A DNA stretch of 64,000 nt, taken from contig MU270068.1 in the NCBI GenBank assembly GCA_021432635.1, positions 124,001-188,000 on the forward strand, given 5' to 3'. Position numbers and translations under genes: made by a program. The stretch is from Thozetella sp. PMI_491 (Eukaryota; Ascomycota; Sordariomycetes; Chaetosphaeriales; Chaetosphaeriaceae). Shown here piece by piece: positions 33,110-44,834 of the stretch (the first letter of the stretch is position 1; every line of letters starts with the position of its first letter). The notes beneath the pieces were generated by a model, which ran no database searches, was not told where the DNA came from, and was given only the letters and a program-made list of their open reading frames with translations.

Positions 33110-34963
33110 ATGGCACCCAAGAAGAGTCTCGCGGAACGCTTCGCGGATCTCGACAAGCCTGTGAAGGGTATGCACCATCGCGCATCATCTGCGTTCTCTC
33201 TTGTCGCTGTTGTCTGACCAAGCCCTGCAGACTACGACCCCGAGAATGAGGCTCCGGAGGACGAGGAGAGCGACGAGAGCGACGTCGACGTTGATCAAGA
33301 GGAACGTGCGACGACAGAGCACTATGAAGCCGTCGGGTACGTAGGACCACCTCGTTTGTTCTACTGGGAATGCTAATTGGTCTGCAGCAAGTCGAAACTG
33401 CGTCAGAAGCAAGGCGTCTCACTAGGCCCCAAGTACCGGGGCGCCGTCGTTAGCCGGTCCGCCCTCCAAGAAAGCGACGAAGACGAATATGAGGAGGATG
33501 AGGTGGAGGACGAAGAGGTGGGCAAGGACTCTGATTTCGACGGGTCTGACTCGAGCGAATACGATGACCCCGACGAAGCAGACCTGGAGCGCGACCACGT
33601 CGAGGAGGACTTCGACATTGACAGCGACGAGGCCTTCGGCGAGAGTGACGAGGAAAAATTCCAGGGCTTCAGCTTTGCTGGGAGTTCCAAGAACAAATCC
33701 AGGGCTGGAGAGAAAGGGAAACAGAAAGCGCAACAAGGGGGGAAGGGTAAACGCCCCATAGCTGCCGACTTCTACACTGATTCCGAGGAGCTGGACGAGC
33801 ACGGATCTGAGGAGCTGAATTCTTCGGAAGAGGAATCCGAACTCGGACAGAACGGAGTTCACTTGTCTGGCGATAAAGGTGCTAGCGAAGAAGGCAGTCA
33901 AGGGGACGAGAGCGGAGAAGACGACGAAGACAACGAGGACGAGGACGATGAGGAAGAGAGCCCTGAGAGTGACGAGGATAGCGAGCGGATTGAGCTGCGG
34001 AAGCTAATGGGTGGCGGTCAGAAGGCCATAGCCTCCACCGTCGCTCAGGCCGTACGAGCTGACGCAGAGAAGGGCGCTGCGGTCCGCCAGCAACGGCGCG
34101 CTTTCGACTCGATCCTCAACCTCAGGATAAGGTTGCAGAAAGCCTTGGTCGCAGCTAACTCATTTGGCGCTCTGGAACCGGGTCAAGAGCCCGACAAGGA
34201 GCCGTATCAAGCAGCTGAAGAGGCTGCCATCAAGCTCTGGAACACTCTCGACAAGTTCCGGGAGACGCTGGTGCCCGAGTCGAAGACGACGGCCGGGGAG
34301 AAGAGGAAGCGGGAGATCGGCCCGGAGGATGGCGGCCGAGAGATATGGGACTCGCTTGTCGCGGCGGACCGGCGCGCCATGCCGTACCGGCGGAAGGTCC
34401 TCGACAAGTGGTCATCCCGGGTCCGGAACAGCGCCGTCTCTGCCACGACGAGGAAGCTCAAGTCCGCTCCGACCCAGACTCTGGTCGCGGTGCTTGATGA
34501 TCACTTGCTGAACGCCGACCGGCTGGTCAAGCGCGCGCACACCCCGCGCTCCTGCGCGCCTGTCCAAGCCGCGAAGAAGGTAGAGGAGGACCCAAGCATC
34601 TACGACGACGCCGACTTCTACCAGATGCTTCTCAAGGAGCTGGTCGACCAGCGGAGCACTGACATGACCGCCCCGGGTACCTCAGTAACGACTGTCCGAT
34701 GGGCCGCCATCAAGGAGGCCAAGACCAGGAAGCAGGTCGACCGCAGAGCAAGCAAGGGGCGGAAACTGCGGTTCACCGTCCACGAGAAGCTGCAAAATTT
34801 CATGGCCCCGGAGGACCGCCGCACGTGGGAGCAAGACGCTATCGACCGATTCGTCGGCACGCTATTTGGACAGAAGCTAGACCTAAAGGACGACGCTGAC
34901 GAGGATGAGGAGATGGGAGGAGTGGGTATCGAGGAAGGATTCAAGCTCTTCCAGTCGAGATAG
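33110..34963 (+). CDS. BFR2: BFR2/AATF-type ribosome biogenesis factor
   Basis: Three exons: 33110-33167, 33231-33336 and 33388-34963, giving 579 residues. The start MAPKKSLAERFADLDKPVKD matches the conserved BFR2 N-terminus. Long acidic stretches follow (about residues 25-45, 80-135 and 150-205, rich in Asp/Glu/Ser). The AATF domain lies at about 215-370 (KGAAVRQQRRAFDSILNLRI, then the KWSSRVRNSAVS block), and the C-terminal TRAUB-type region includes GRKLRFTVHEKLQNFMAPED and FVGTLFGQKL. The protein works in the nucleolus in the small-subunit processome for 18S rRNA maturation. The ATG at 33110 is preceded by CACC, a good fungal context. Its 3' end is only 65 bases from the convergent membrane-protein gene. 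Confidence 0.92.
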
Positions 34964-35028
34964 AGCATCTAGAATGCACCCTTCGGGAAATTGAACTCGC
35001 CAGGCCCTTGCGGCCACCCCTGTCTACT

Positions 35029-35424
35029 CTACCCATACACTGCCGCCGAGACCAGGCTAGCAAGACACAGACCATGGACAATGATGTGCAACTGCGGCCC
35101 GCCCAGGACCTTGCTCTTCTCCCCTTTCCTTAATGCAGCTTCCCGCTGGATCTTGGCCCTGGCCCGGAAGATGGGAAAGACATGGTAGATGGCGAGAGAG
35201 CCCACCACTAGTCGGGTCGCCCCGTCGAAGCCGGGGCGCCACGCGAAGGCAGCGGCCAGGACATTGGTAGAGACCAGAAGCCCACTATAGTTTAGCAGGA
35301 CCGCCTTCGTGTCGTCAGACGCTCCCGGGAGCTGGGCCTCGGGCTGGAGTGCATACGAAAGCGCTGCTGCGGTCTCGAGCAGGGCGTGGTACACCAATGG
35401 CGCCTTCGCGATGCTCCAGCTCAT
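35029..35424 (-). CDS. Small four-helix integral membrane protein, unknown
   Basis: A single open frame, 131 residues, ATG at 35424. Four hydrophobic segments are visible at about 8-27 (LVYHALLETAAALSYAL), 42-62 (AVLLNYSGLLVSTNVLAAAF), 70-87 (TRLVVGSLAIYHVFPIF) and 112-130 (LHIIVHGLCLASLVSAAVYG). A basic loop (RARAKIQREAALRKGEKSKV) lies between the third and fourth. The frame's length, codon use and segment spacing support a real gene. I do not recognise the family; it resembles small uncharacterised fungal membrane proteins. Confidence 0.7.
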   Translation of the reverse strand: MSWSIAKAPLVYHALLETAAALSYALQPEAQLPGASDDTKAVLLNYSGLLVSTNVLAAAFAWRPGFDGATRLVVGSLAIYHVFPIFRARAKIQREAALRKGEKSKVLGGPQLHIIVHGLCLASLVSAAVYG

Positions 35425-35641
35425 AGTGTTGGTAGAGGTGCCTACACCGTCAGCGATTGCAACTCCGAGAAGGGGAGGAGGGGAGGTCTGGCTGAGTACT
35501 CATACCGAATTTCGAAGTTGATGGTATGGATATTATCGATCGCTTCGCACCTCAGGGCATTGATTGCAGTTGGAAAAAAGAGTGTCTCGCATGGAAGTCC
35601 TGTTCGGGCGATTCGGGTCTATGTATATTCAACCGGCACAC

Positions 35642-35654
35642 CCCTAACCCTAAA
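35642..35654 (+). repeat. Short telomere-like repeat
   Basis: CCCTAACCCTAAA, two units of the telomere hexamer, in the intergenic region downstream of BFR2. Confidence 0.8.
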
Positions 35655-36537
35655 GGGCTTGGCTTCTCACCCCTGGGCGAGTGTCAGGAAGATCTACGTA
35701 AGACGTCAGCGAGGGTGCAAACCATACCGTAGGGAAGCCACTCACGGAGTGGTTTCACGATGATTTAGGATTCCGTCGCTCCCCGATGTGACGCAGGAGG
35801 CGATGCTGACGGGATAATCGGAGACGGTAATGTATTTGGGCTATCCCTTCCCAGAATAGGAAAGAGGAATGAGACTGCAGCAGCACTTTGTGGATGGTTC
35901 AGTGGCCCGCCGTGTGTAACGCTTGATTCGATTTTTTAACCTCGTCACTACTGTATTCGCTTATGGTGAGCTCGTCCGCCATAGGGATGGATTACATAGC
36001 ATTGCGGGTAAGACGCGAAGGTGGCCGTTCTTGTCGCAACTGCCGCATCGTGTGGTGCAACTGGTGCTGAACGGACAGTGGCTCGACTTGTAAATGCCGT
36101 AGACGACCATTCGAGTACTATTATTTGGCATGGAGTTCTAGGCTTAGCTGTTAACTCAACTCTCCAAGAACAAACTGAGATATGGATGGTATATCTAGTT
36201 CCAAGCTAAAGCTGACTAGTACAACCTCCTAGATCATGCCCTCTTTGGCCGTAGATTAATGTGATGAGGACTCATACGAGGAGGAGTTAGACAATTAGAG
36301 AGGTGAGCGAGAAACGACAAGCTACCGATGAGGGGAGGATGCTAACAGACACCAATGGCGAGGTCTGGCGAGTTTCACAAAATCAAAGCGAGTAAGCATG
36401 GATGCAGTTTTCCTCCATCCCATGTTCCAACACAGGTACACTATCGCTCAACCAGTGAGAGTGGCAAGAGTTCAAGGGAGACAAATGCTGAGGTAGATTG
36501 GATTTTCTAAACAAAACAACGAAACTCTGGGTTTCCT

Positions 36538-36705
36538 AGTTGTGGATTAACATTGGGGATACCGCTCACGCCACCTACGCCTGCGATCATCGTCTGCCAC
36601 TTTTTGATGCGCTTCTAGCCGATCCTGAGGTCACGAAGAACTGCAAGCTCCACCTCGTCCGGAGGGTCCCGGCTGGGGTAGGTTCTATCATGGGTCCAAC
36701 GGTAT
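36538..36705 (+). pseudogene. Protein-like exon island, family not recognised
   Basis: An open stretch on plus with G/C-biased third positions, starting after a TTTCCTAG that looks like a splice acceptor. It reads WINIGDTAHATYACDHRLP followed by LFDALLADPEV and LHLVRRVPAGVGS. Flanking sequence is AT-richer and shows no partner exons. It may be a relic exon of a host gene or a chance open frame. Confidence 0.25.
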
Positions 36706-37484
36706 AAGCGCTCACGGATCCAGAATACCGGTCAGCGAGTATTGAACCGGCTAATCCGGCTGCTCTCGCTGCTGTTAAAATGAACGATGGCCTCCCTGAT
36801 ATTTTTCATGCAGCCCCATGTATTTGCTTTTGGTCATGCGGCTATTCCGGTCCGTCCATGAGCACACGGGGACAAGCGCATCGGTTTTGTACACCGGGCG
36901 GACATAGGCATGGTCGTTGGCGCGACGGTTCGGGAGGCTGGGCCAACCCGCCGGGGATTCTGCATCGGCAGCCACGTCCCGCTTGCGCTTTCATGCAGTC
37001 GGTTCTGGTAGCGTCACTTTGAATGTACCGACATGGACGCGAGTCTCCTGGTCCTTGGCGAGGCAAACTGTCTCCTAGCCTATTGGAGCGAGTAGGTTGT
37101 CTGATCGCCGTGTTGTCTGATTGCCATGTGCGTCTATGGTCAAGAGCAAGGTAAGCAAGTGTCTGCCAGTTAAACTACACGTAGAGGACGGCGGCGGCGA
37201 GGAACAGGAAGGGATATGAAGTTGGGGATACAAGTAGGAGAGAAGAAGGCAAGGCATATATCTCCCTGGATCACTGTAGTACACCATTCTTTGGGTCTGA
37301 TTCACATCTCTATTATGACACTTAGGTATAAGACACATATGCACCCCAAGATCGTCATATAGCCCGAAAAGGCACCGGGCGCCTAGTTGCTCACACGTCC
37401 TTGCATCATACACCCCGTGGTTATCCAGCCTGCTAATTCCTCGGTAGTAATCGGTTTTACTCGGCGACCCACTATGAATGCTTG

Positions 37485-38955
37485 TCAGTATACCAACACT
37501 AGAGTATCGGGGAGAGAAACTGACCACTGCAAGCTCGTTAGCACGTGAACACACCATTGTTCAAGGGAATTTGGGGACAACTCACAACCAGCCATACCCA
37601 TGCCCGTTCCTACACACATTGAAGTAACGCCAATCTTCTTGTTCGTGCGCTTCAGCTCATAGAGCAGGGTGGAAACCTGGCGGGCGCCAGTGCAACCAAG
37701 CGGGTGGCCGAAGGCGATGGCGCCGCCTTTGGGGTTGATCTTCTCCTGGGGGATGCCGAGCTCGTTCGCGCACCACAGGCACTGGCTGGCAAAGGCCTCG
37801 TTGATCTCGAAGATGTCGACGTCCTCCTTGGTGAGGCCGGTGATCTCGAAGAGCTTGGGGATGGCCTTCCAGGGGCCGATACCCATGAGCAGGGGCGGCA
37901 CGCCGACGATGGAGGCGGCCACGTACTTGCCCAGAATGGTCTGGCCCAGGCGCTCGGCAGTGGAGCGCTTCATGAGCAGTACGGCAGCGGCACCGTCCGA
38001 GACCTGGGAGGCGTTGCCGGCATGGATGCCGCCATCCTTGGCGAAGGCGGGGCGAATCTTGCCCAGCGACTCAGCCGTAACACCCTCGCGTACGCCGTCG
38101 TCACGGTCTACGACGATCTCCTTGGTCTCGCCGCTCTTGTCCTCGAACTTGACCTTGAGGGGGTGGATCTCCTGCTTGAACAGGCCGGCCTTCTGGGCGG
38201 CAACGGCCTTCTTGAACGAGTCGGCAGCAAAGGCGTCCTGGGAGGCACGCGAGATACCGCGGTCCTTGGCCATGTTCTCCGAGAGCACGCCCATGGGGAC
38301 CTTGCAGTTTGCCGCTTCGGTATGGTTCTCGAGCAGCTCCGAGAACTCGGCGACGGCAGCAGGGCCGTAGTTGGTGGACATGCTCTCGACGCCGGCGCCG
38401 ATGCCGACCTCGATCATGCCAGCGCGGATCTGGTTGGCGACGTCGACGCACGCCTGGAGGCCAGATGAGCACTGGCGGTTGAGCGTGCGCACGGCCGTCG
38501 ACTCGGGGAAGCCGGCCACGAGGGCGGCGGCGCGCATCTCGGTCGCGCCGCCGCCGGGAGCAAGTACGGTGCCGACGCAGATGTCCTCCACGAGGGTCGG
38601 GTCAATCTTGGAGCGGTCGATGAGGCCCTGGAAGGCGCCGGCGAGGAGATCGGAGGCCTGGGTATCCTTGAAGCCTCCCTTGCCGCCCTTGGTAAAGGCG
38701 GTACGGAGCGCAGCGGTGATGACGATCTAGAGGGCGAAGCAGATGGGTCAGTACAAGTGTCGTGCCATGCGGCGACGGACGGGATCGCGGGAGCTCACGT
38801 CGTCGGGGTTCTTCTCGAGGATCTTGGCCTTGCCCTTGGCGGCACCACCAGAGAGCTGGTTGCCAATCGCGGAGAGTCTGTCCATAGCTGGAGAGCAGGT
38901 CAGTCAGACCAATCTTGACTGCACGAGCCGGAGTCTGGGCTCACTCACCACCCAT
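37485..38955 (-). CDS. Peroxisomal 3-ketoacyl-CoA thiolase (acetyl-CoA acyltransferase)
   Basis: Exons on minus: 38955-38949 (7 bases, MG), 38887-38799, 38726-37586 and a short last exon 37519-37485, giving about 423 residues. RLSAIGNQL at about residues 6-14 fits the PTS2 peroxisome signal (R-L-x5-Q-L). The nucleophile is in NRQCSSGLQAC; GHPLGCTGARQ and SMCVGTGMGMA carry the catalytic His and second Cys. GGATEMRAAALVAGFPE and NEAFASQ are also typical. It performs the last step of beta-oxidation, releasing acetyl-CoA. The 3' end is uncertain: a CTAAC branch site and two possible acceptors (TTGCAG, GGTCAG) lie near 37520, and only the latter with donor GTGAGT gives a normal-length C-terminus; the other would run to about 37075. 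CCTCGG and CCGAGG, cores bound by fungal fatty-acid regulators, lie upstream at 39004 and 39218. Confidence 0.88.
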
Positions 38956-39664
38956 TGTGAAAGCTTTTTGATCTCAAGAAACGCAACTCGTAACAAAAAG
39001 AACCCTCGGTCTAGCGGGGGGAGCAGTAAAAGGGTAGGAAGGAGGGAGGCCGGAGATGGAGAGGGGCGGAAGGGCGGTGGTTATGAGAGGTTTGAAAGTC
39101 TTCGTTGCCCCCTCGTGATGTGGATTACCTACCTAGTCCCTTGTCAGAAGGATGCAACAGCACTCGCCCGCAGAGGCGGCTACTCGGGTGAGCCAGGTGA
39201 TGTCAGACACCTGAAGGCCGAGGCATCGCCGCAAGGGGTTTAGCGTCACGGAGCTGCATTTCTCATCGACTTTCACATGCTGCTCCCCGCTCAAATCAAG
39301 CCGTCGCCCATTGGACAAAGCCTTCACATGCCGAACTCAGACGCCCAGAGAAGGCCCAGGCTTCTCTAGTCTCTACGAAGTACGGAGGGCATCTGGGGCA
39401 ATTCGCTTTTATCCCTACGGGGGCAGCCATGCAGCTTGCTTTCAGATGCCGGCTCCGAGAGTTCACACGGGCAACTCCCACGGGCGGGCACCGCCGGCAC
39501 GTGCGAAGGGCCCACGTGATGGGCGACCAAGCTCTGTCGAACATTCGCTGCCGTAGGCCATGATTTATAAACATGAGAGCAGTACCGATTCCCACCCAAA
39601 TGGCGCCGTGTTACCACACATAGCTTCCTCGTATACCCGACGACGAGACCGTAGACGCCTTTCC
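38956..39664. other. Thiolase upstream region and FBPase 3' side
   Basis: About 0.7 kb without a gene. It carries CCTCGG at 39004-39009 and CCGAGG at 39218-39223, candidate FarA/FarB sites for the thiolase gene. Such hexamers are also expected by chance about once per 1-1.5 kb. Confidence 0.4.
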
Positions 39665-40906
39665 TTATTTGTGGAACGACTTGACCTTCTCGATCTCCTC
39701 GAAGCTGCCCATGAAAATGCCTGCCCTGTCGTGGATGTGCTCGGGCACCACCTCGAGCATGCGCTCCATCTTGCTGTTGACCGCCTGACCGCCAGCTGCG
39801 CGCCACTTCGTTAGCTCTAGGGCGCGAGAGGACGGGGGGCAGAGAGGGACGGATAGCACGCCTATCCGGCCCGGAAGGACGTCGAGAGCATGGGCACTCA
39901 CCATTCTCAAACACCATAGCCATCGGAGCGCACTCGTACAGAATCCTCAGTTTACCCTTGGGGCTCTTCTTGTCGGCCGGGTAGGCAAAGATGCCGCCGT
40001 ACAACAGGGTGCGGTAGGCATCAGCCACCATGCTACCGATGTAGCGCGCGCTGTAGGGCTTGCCTCCCTCGCTAGCCAGCTTGAGCGAGTCGAAGTACTC
40101 CTTGACGTTGTCTTCCCAGTAGAGCGAATTACCCTCGTTGACCGAGTAGATGGCGCGCTTGCGCGGCAGCTTCATATCCGGGTGGGTGAGAATGAACTCG
40201 CCTAGGCCGTTGTCGAGGGTGAATCCGTTGACGCCGCCGCCCTTCATGGTGATGACGAGCTGGGCTGAGGCGCCGTACATGGTGAATCCGGCGGCGACGA
40301 GCTCGGTGCCGGGCTTGAGGATGTCCTCCTTGGTGCCGGTGCTACCCTCGGCCAGCTTGTGGATGGCAAAGATGGTGCCGACCGACACGCCGGCGTCCAG
40401 GTTGGAGCTGCCATCGATGGGATCGCACGCCACCGCGTACCGGGCGTGTTTGCTGTCGCGGAAGAAGATTACGTCCTCCTCCTCCTCCGAGACGAGCAGC
40501 GCGCATTTGCCGCTCGACCGCATGGCCTCGATGAAGAGGTCATTAGAGATGACGTCGAGTTTTTTCTGCTCGTCGCCCGTTGTGTTGGACGACCCCGCGA
40601 GGCCTGTGAGGTTCACCAGCGTGGCCCGCCGGATGTAGTAGGCGATAGACTTGAACGAGAACTGCAGGGCGTGGCAAAGGAGACTAGGGAGCGCACCCGG
40701 TCAGTGCATCGGTGCGGCGGGAGGAAGGAGAGGGGGGCAGAGCAGCAGCGGACAGGCGGCGCCGCGCCGGGAGGCGGTACCTACGTAAAGTCTCCGGTCG
40801 CCTCCTTCACCTTGACCTGCTCCTCGGTGAGGAAGCGGGTGAGGGTGACGATGTTGGTGTTGACCTTCTCGCCCTCCGGGCCGCCATTGCCATTGATGCC
40901 GGACAT
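39665..40906 (-). CDS. Fructose-1,6-bisphosphatase
   Basis: Three exons on minus: 40906-40785, 40683-39902 and 39795-39665, giving 344 residues. The enzyme removes the C1 phosphate of fructose-1,6-bisphosphate, the committed gluconeogenic step in the cytosol. The metal/active-site motif DPIDGSSNLD is intact, along with VSEEEEDVIF, the KKLDVISNDLF helix, GKLRILYECAPMAMVFENAGG and the C-terminal HDRAGIFMGSFEEIEKVKSF. The N-terminus NIVTLTRFLTEEQ matches the regulatory helix that begins the fold. Length is normal for the family (about 330-355). Splice phases are consistent; the third exon restores GGQAVNSKMERMLEVVP. It sits between the peroxisomal thiolase and the CYP505-like gene, all plausibly used during growth on fatty acids or acetate. 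Confidence 0.95.
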
Positions 40907-43030
40907 TGTGTGTGATTTGTCGAATCTGAGGTCGAACAATCTTCTCGTACGATACAAAAAGATAAAAGGAAAAGATCGGGTGCGGGCGAGAGCGGACGCC
41001 TCGCTCGCGCGAAGATGGGTCCCGGGCTCCTCTAAGCCGAGCGACGGCCCAAGTAAATTCCGACTTTGCCTGGGCGCGACCGACTTACACGACACCGGTG
41101 CCTGGGTCGGAACGGTGGGGGCGCAGAATACCTAAGGTAGCTAATAGCTCGGCAATGCCAAACTCTCGTGAGGCGGGCGCGGCCGAGATTTCTTTCACGC
41201 TTCGAAAGCAGCAATATGCGCCCGAACGAGACGGATGCAGTAGCACGAGACGGCGCCGATGTCGACGATACGAGAGGAACCAAGACGAGCAGGAATTCAC
41301 TACGCACTCGCTACAAAGGGAGCGCAATGGCTCGCTCGGTATGTATTTGTACGTCCCGTCGCCGTCCCGGATCTCTCCCTGGATGGCGGGGCATGGCAAG
41401 AGCTGCCCCTCACCATCGGGTTGGATTGGGTGAGGACCCCGGCTATCGACGCAAAACGCTGACATCAGAGCCCCGGGTTCCCAGGGGGTAGCCCTCCCCC
41501 CACCTAGCAAAAGCCGCGGGCCCAGATCGCTGCGAGGACGGCCGCGGAAGCGACGGGAATCGGGCAATCGGGGAAGGGGAAAGGCAAGGAGCTGGCACAG
41601 AGCTGGCAAGGCCGCTGCTGGGGGTAAGAGAAGCCACCGGGGCTAAGAAGATTTTCCGGGAGAAACCGCCTCCACCCAATCCCGACTGGTGCCCCTCGAA
41701 ACGCTCCAGCCCCGGCAAATCGATGCCCATCCCGGGTCATCTGACTGGCAGGCATGACCGGCGAATTGATGTGGCGTACAGCGGGTTTACGGAACACTGG
41801 GAAGGAGGCCTCGTGACCATTCTTTCCCATTGCCGTGCACTCCCTTTCGTCCAGCAGTAATTACCTACCTTATCCTGGTCATGGCCGAGGCCAGCTGGCG
41901 AGTGCTGAGTGAGTGAGCGGAACTTGCTAGCAACCTCCAGGGAAGGGGGGCAAAACATATAGCCGAGAAGACGGGAAGCGGCAGACCCTAACCCCCGTTA
42001 GTTACTCATCCCTAACTACACGACCTAAGCTACCCTTGCTTACCCATGTGCCTTACTGTACCTGCCCATCTAGAATACTACCGAGCAAGTGCAGCCAACA
42101 TAGGTGGTAGGGTCCGGTCCATCCATCGAGACTAGAACGCCACCATCTGGCATACGGCGCGAGCGGGAGGTGATTCTGTTGGCAGTAGATACTCCCTCGC
42201 GTTGTGTTAAGGGGAGGCAATGCAGTCGTGCTAATCTTTCTAGCCTCCCGAGGCCACCGCCCGTTGTTCCTGTAAAACGTCCCACGCGGTCGGTCGGTGT
42301 CGCATAGCCAAGCTTGTAGAGAGCAGAGTTGTACGAAATGAGCGGAACGGAGTAGAGGGCTCGGCCACCTAATACGCAAGAAGTTCGTGGCTCCTCACGT
42401 CTTCTCTCGCCCTTTGTTGTTCATTTACGGTTTTCATCAGCGGAAAGGGTAACTGAGTGGTGCTTGCCTCTAGGCCCTACGCAGCTCTAGCGACAAAAGA
42501 TCAACAGCCTTCTTTCATCAGAGACAACCCATCGCCACCCCCCGGCCGTGATACCCTGGTATGTACCGAGCGGCAAGACTCCGGGGGCGTGCGCTAGTGC
42601 CACTGCCCGTCGAATGGTGACGAGACATCTGAGCCGTCTCTCCCATTTGCAGTCTTCCCGCTGCATGTCTCATCGCACTAGCTACTCCCTCTCTCAATGA
42701 TCGCCATGATGGCGGGAACAAGTGGCAGACAAAGTTCGGTTGGACGATGCCGCACGGCAGGCCCGTGGTCCATCTAGGACAGACCTATTGGAATCTCGGT
42801 CGGTGAGATGATGTTGTCTCACAGTGGCCGCAGTGCATGGCGTCACGGCGTCTTGCCCGAGATCTCAGACCCCGGGAGGGGGAGAGGGGGAGACGAGCAA
42901 AGTTTTATAACGCATTGGAATGCTTCTCGCAGGCGCGAAAACGGCCAACGGGTTTCCCCTCTCAGATTCAAATTTCTCGGCACCCGGATGTCAATGGTGC
43001 TACTGACACCATCTACGAGCATCACCGATC
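40907..43030. other. Divergent intergenic region, 2.1 kb
   Basis: Between the FBPase gene (minus) and the CYP505-like gene (plus). Long for a promoter pair; no coding exon recognised. It contains CCGAGG at 41885 and 42248, candidate but not significant fatty-acid response cores. Confidence 0.5.
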
Positions 43031-44475
43031 ATGACGACCCTTATTCCTAAGCCCCCAGGTGTGCCGCTCCTAGGCAACATCTTCGACATCAACCCCAACA
43101 ACACCTGGAGCTCCCTCCAGACGCTCGCAGAGAAGTATGGTCCGTCATTCGCGCCTCACGAACTCTTACCCGTGGATCCCTCAGGCTTACTCCTCCCCCA
43201 GGCGAGATCTTCCAGATCAAGGTGCTTGGGAAAACCATTGTGTTCGTAGCCTCGGCCGCCCTCGCTGAGGAGCTCTGCGACGAAAAACGGTTCCGCAAAT
43301 ACGTGGGCGGCCCCATCGTGGAGATCCGCTACATGGTTCACGATGCACTCTTCACTGCCTTCCACCACGAGGAGAGCTGGGGCATCGCCCACCGCATCAT
43401 CGCGCCCCACCTATCGCCCAAGGCGATGGAGGGGCTCTTCGACGAAATGGCCGATATTACGGACGAGTTACTGGCGAGGTGGAAGGATCTGGGGCCGAAC
43501 AATACGATCCAGCCGATCGACGACCTCAACAGGCTTAACCTGGAGGTCACTACCCAGACGCTCTTCGGCAAAAGGCTGCACGGCCTGACAGGCGCGCCTC
43601 ACCCCGTGATCCAGGCCATGGAGGATGCGACGTCGGAGGCCATAAAGCGGCCGACGCGCCCCAGCTTGCTCAACTGGCTGGTCTACGGCGGCAAATTGAA
43701 GAAAAGCACCGCGGTCCAGCGCAACTACGCCGCCGATCTCGTGCGGGCCCGGAAGGAGAAGCCCACCGATCGGCAGGACCTCTTGTCGTCGCTGCTCCAC
43801 GGAAAGGACCCGGAGACTGGCGCGGTCCTAACTGAAAGCCAGGTCATCGATGAGATAGTCACCATGCCCGTCGGCAGCAGTACCGCCCCGGCCCTCCTCG
43901 CTACGGCTGTCCACTTCCTGCTGCAGAACCCGGAGGTCGTCACCCGCGCCCGCGAGGAGATCGACGCCGTGGTGGGCGATGGCCGCATCACATACGCGCG
44001 CCTCTCTCAGCTGCCTTACACGGAGGGCGTGCTGCGCGAGTCGCTGCGGCTGTCGTTCGCGGCCCCAGGCTTCAACATCGAGCCGATCCCGCGCACCGAC
44101 AAGCACGACAAGAGCCCTGTGTTCCTGGGCGGCGGCAGGTACGCCGTGGCGCATGACCAGCCCATGATCATCGTGCTGGCGGGCGTGAACCGCGACCCCA
44201 CCGTGTTCGAGGAGCCGCTGGCGTTCCGCCCGGAGCGCATGGTCGGCGAGCGCTTCGATGCGCTGCCGCTCGGCGTGAAGCGCTTCTTCGGCAACGGCAA
44301 GCGCGAGTGCATCGGCAAGCACTGGGCCTGGCAGTTTGGCATGTTGGTGCTCGCCAACATGCTCAAGGAAATCGACTTCGAGGCTATCAACCCCAGCTAC
44401 CACCTGAAGCAGGACGGGTGGTTCAACCTGCGGCCGGTCGAGTTCTTTGTCAAGGTGAAGCCGAGAGCCGCTTGA
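43031..44475 (+). CDS. CYP505-like P450 heme protein without reductase domain
   Basis: Two exons, 43031-43139 and 43202-44475, giving 460 residues. The start, IPKPPGVPLLGNIFDINPNN, is like the heme domain of the self-sufficient CYP505/BM3 fatty-acid hydroxylases, and there is no membrane anchor. The K-helix ESLR, FRPERM and the heme loop FFGNGKRECIG (Cys406) are present. The I-helix is unusual: MPVGSSTAPALL replaces the normal AGxxT stretch, so the acid-alcohol pair used in proton delivery is missing, as I recall for a CYP540-like group. The protein ends at 460 with no FMN/FAD reductase domain, and nothing downstream encodes one. It may hydroxylate fatty acids with an outside partner, or use peroxide. 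The intron donor is GTCCGT, weak, but needed for YGEIFQIK. Confidence 0.85.
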
Positions 44476-44816
44476 TGTCGTGCGGTGGTGCATAAGGCGC
44501 ATACCGGAGCGATTTCTTTTTCGGGCTTGGTTCCCTTTATTGCGTCTCCCTACTCCCCTGCTCATGCGGGGTTGATGATGCCTCGGGACCCAGCTATGCA
44601 GCTACTCAGGGGTTTGGTTCAGGGGTTGTTTACTTTCGTCTAGAGAGCCGTAGCATCTCGACAAACTCGCTTTCTTGCCCGAATTCTGATCGACAGTTCC
44701 ACCGCTTCCACGTGCAAACAAAACTGGTGTATGATCCCTTCTGGGAGCGAAGTTTTGACGTAGCCCTCCCCCCAGCTAAGCTTTCATCTCGCGTCTTATA
44801 CACTATCCATAGTCTC

Positions 44817-44834
44817 AACCCTAACCCTAACCCT
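44817..44834 (+). repeat. Interstitial telomere-like repeat (AACCCT)3
   Basis: Three perfect AACCCT units. The same hexamer is the fungal telomere repeat; in promoters such telobox-like words can bind telobox/Tbf-type factors. Confidence 0.9.

Larger units (their letters stand above)
35425..37484. other. Intergenic, 2 kb, AT-richer than neighbours
   Basis: Less GC-rich than flanking DNA. It contains a telomere-like CCCTAACCCTAAA at 35642-35654 and one protein-like island at about 36538-36705 (described separately). No complete gene was found. Confidence 0.5.

Noticed and set aside
35425-37484. Possible mutated transposon in AT-richer DNA
   Set aside because: No terminal repeats, target duplications or transposase-like motifs were seen; AT enrichment is mild.
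37704-38468. 254-codon plus-strand frame opposite the thiolase
   Set aside because: Antisense shadow of a conserved enzyme gene.
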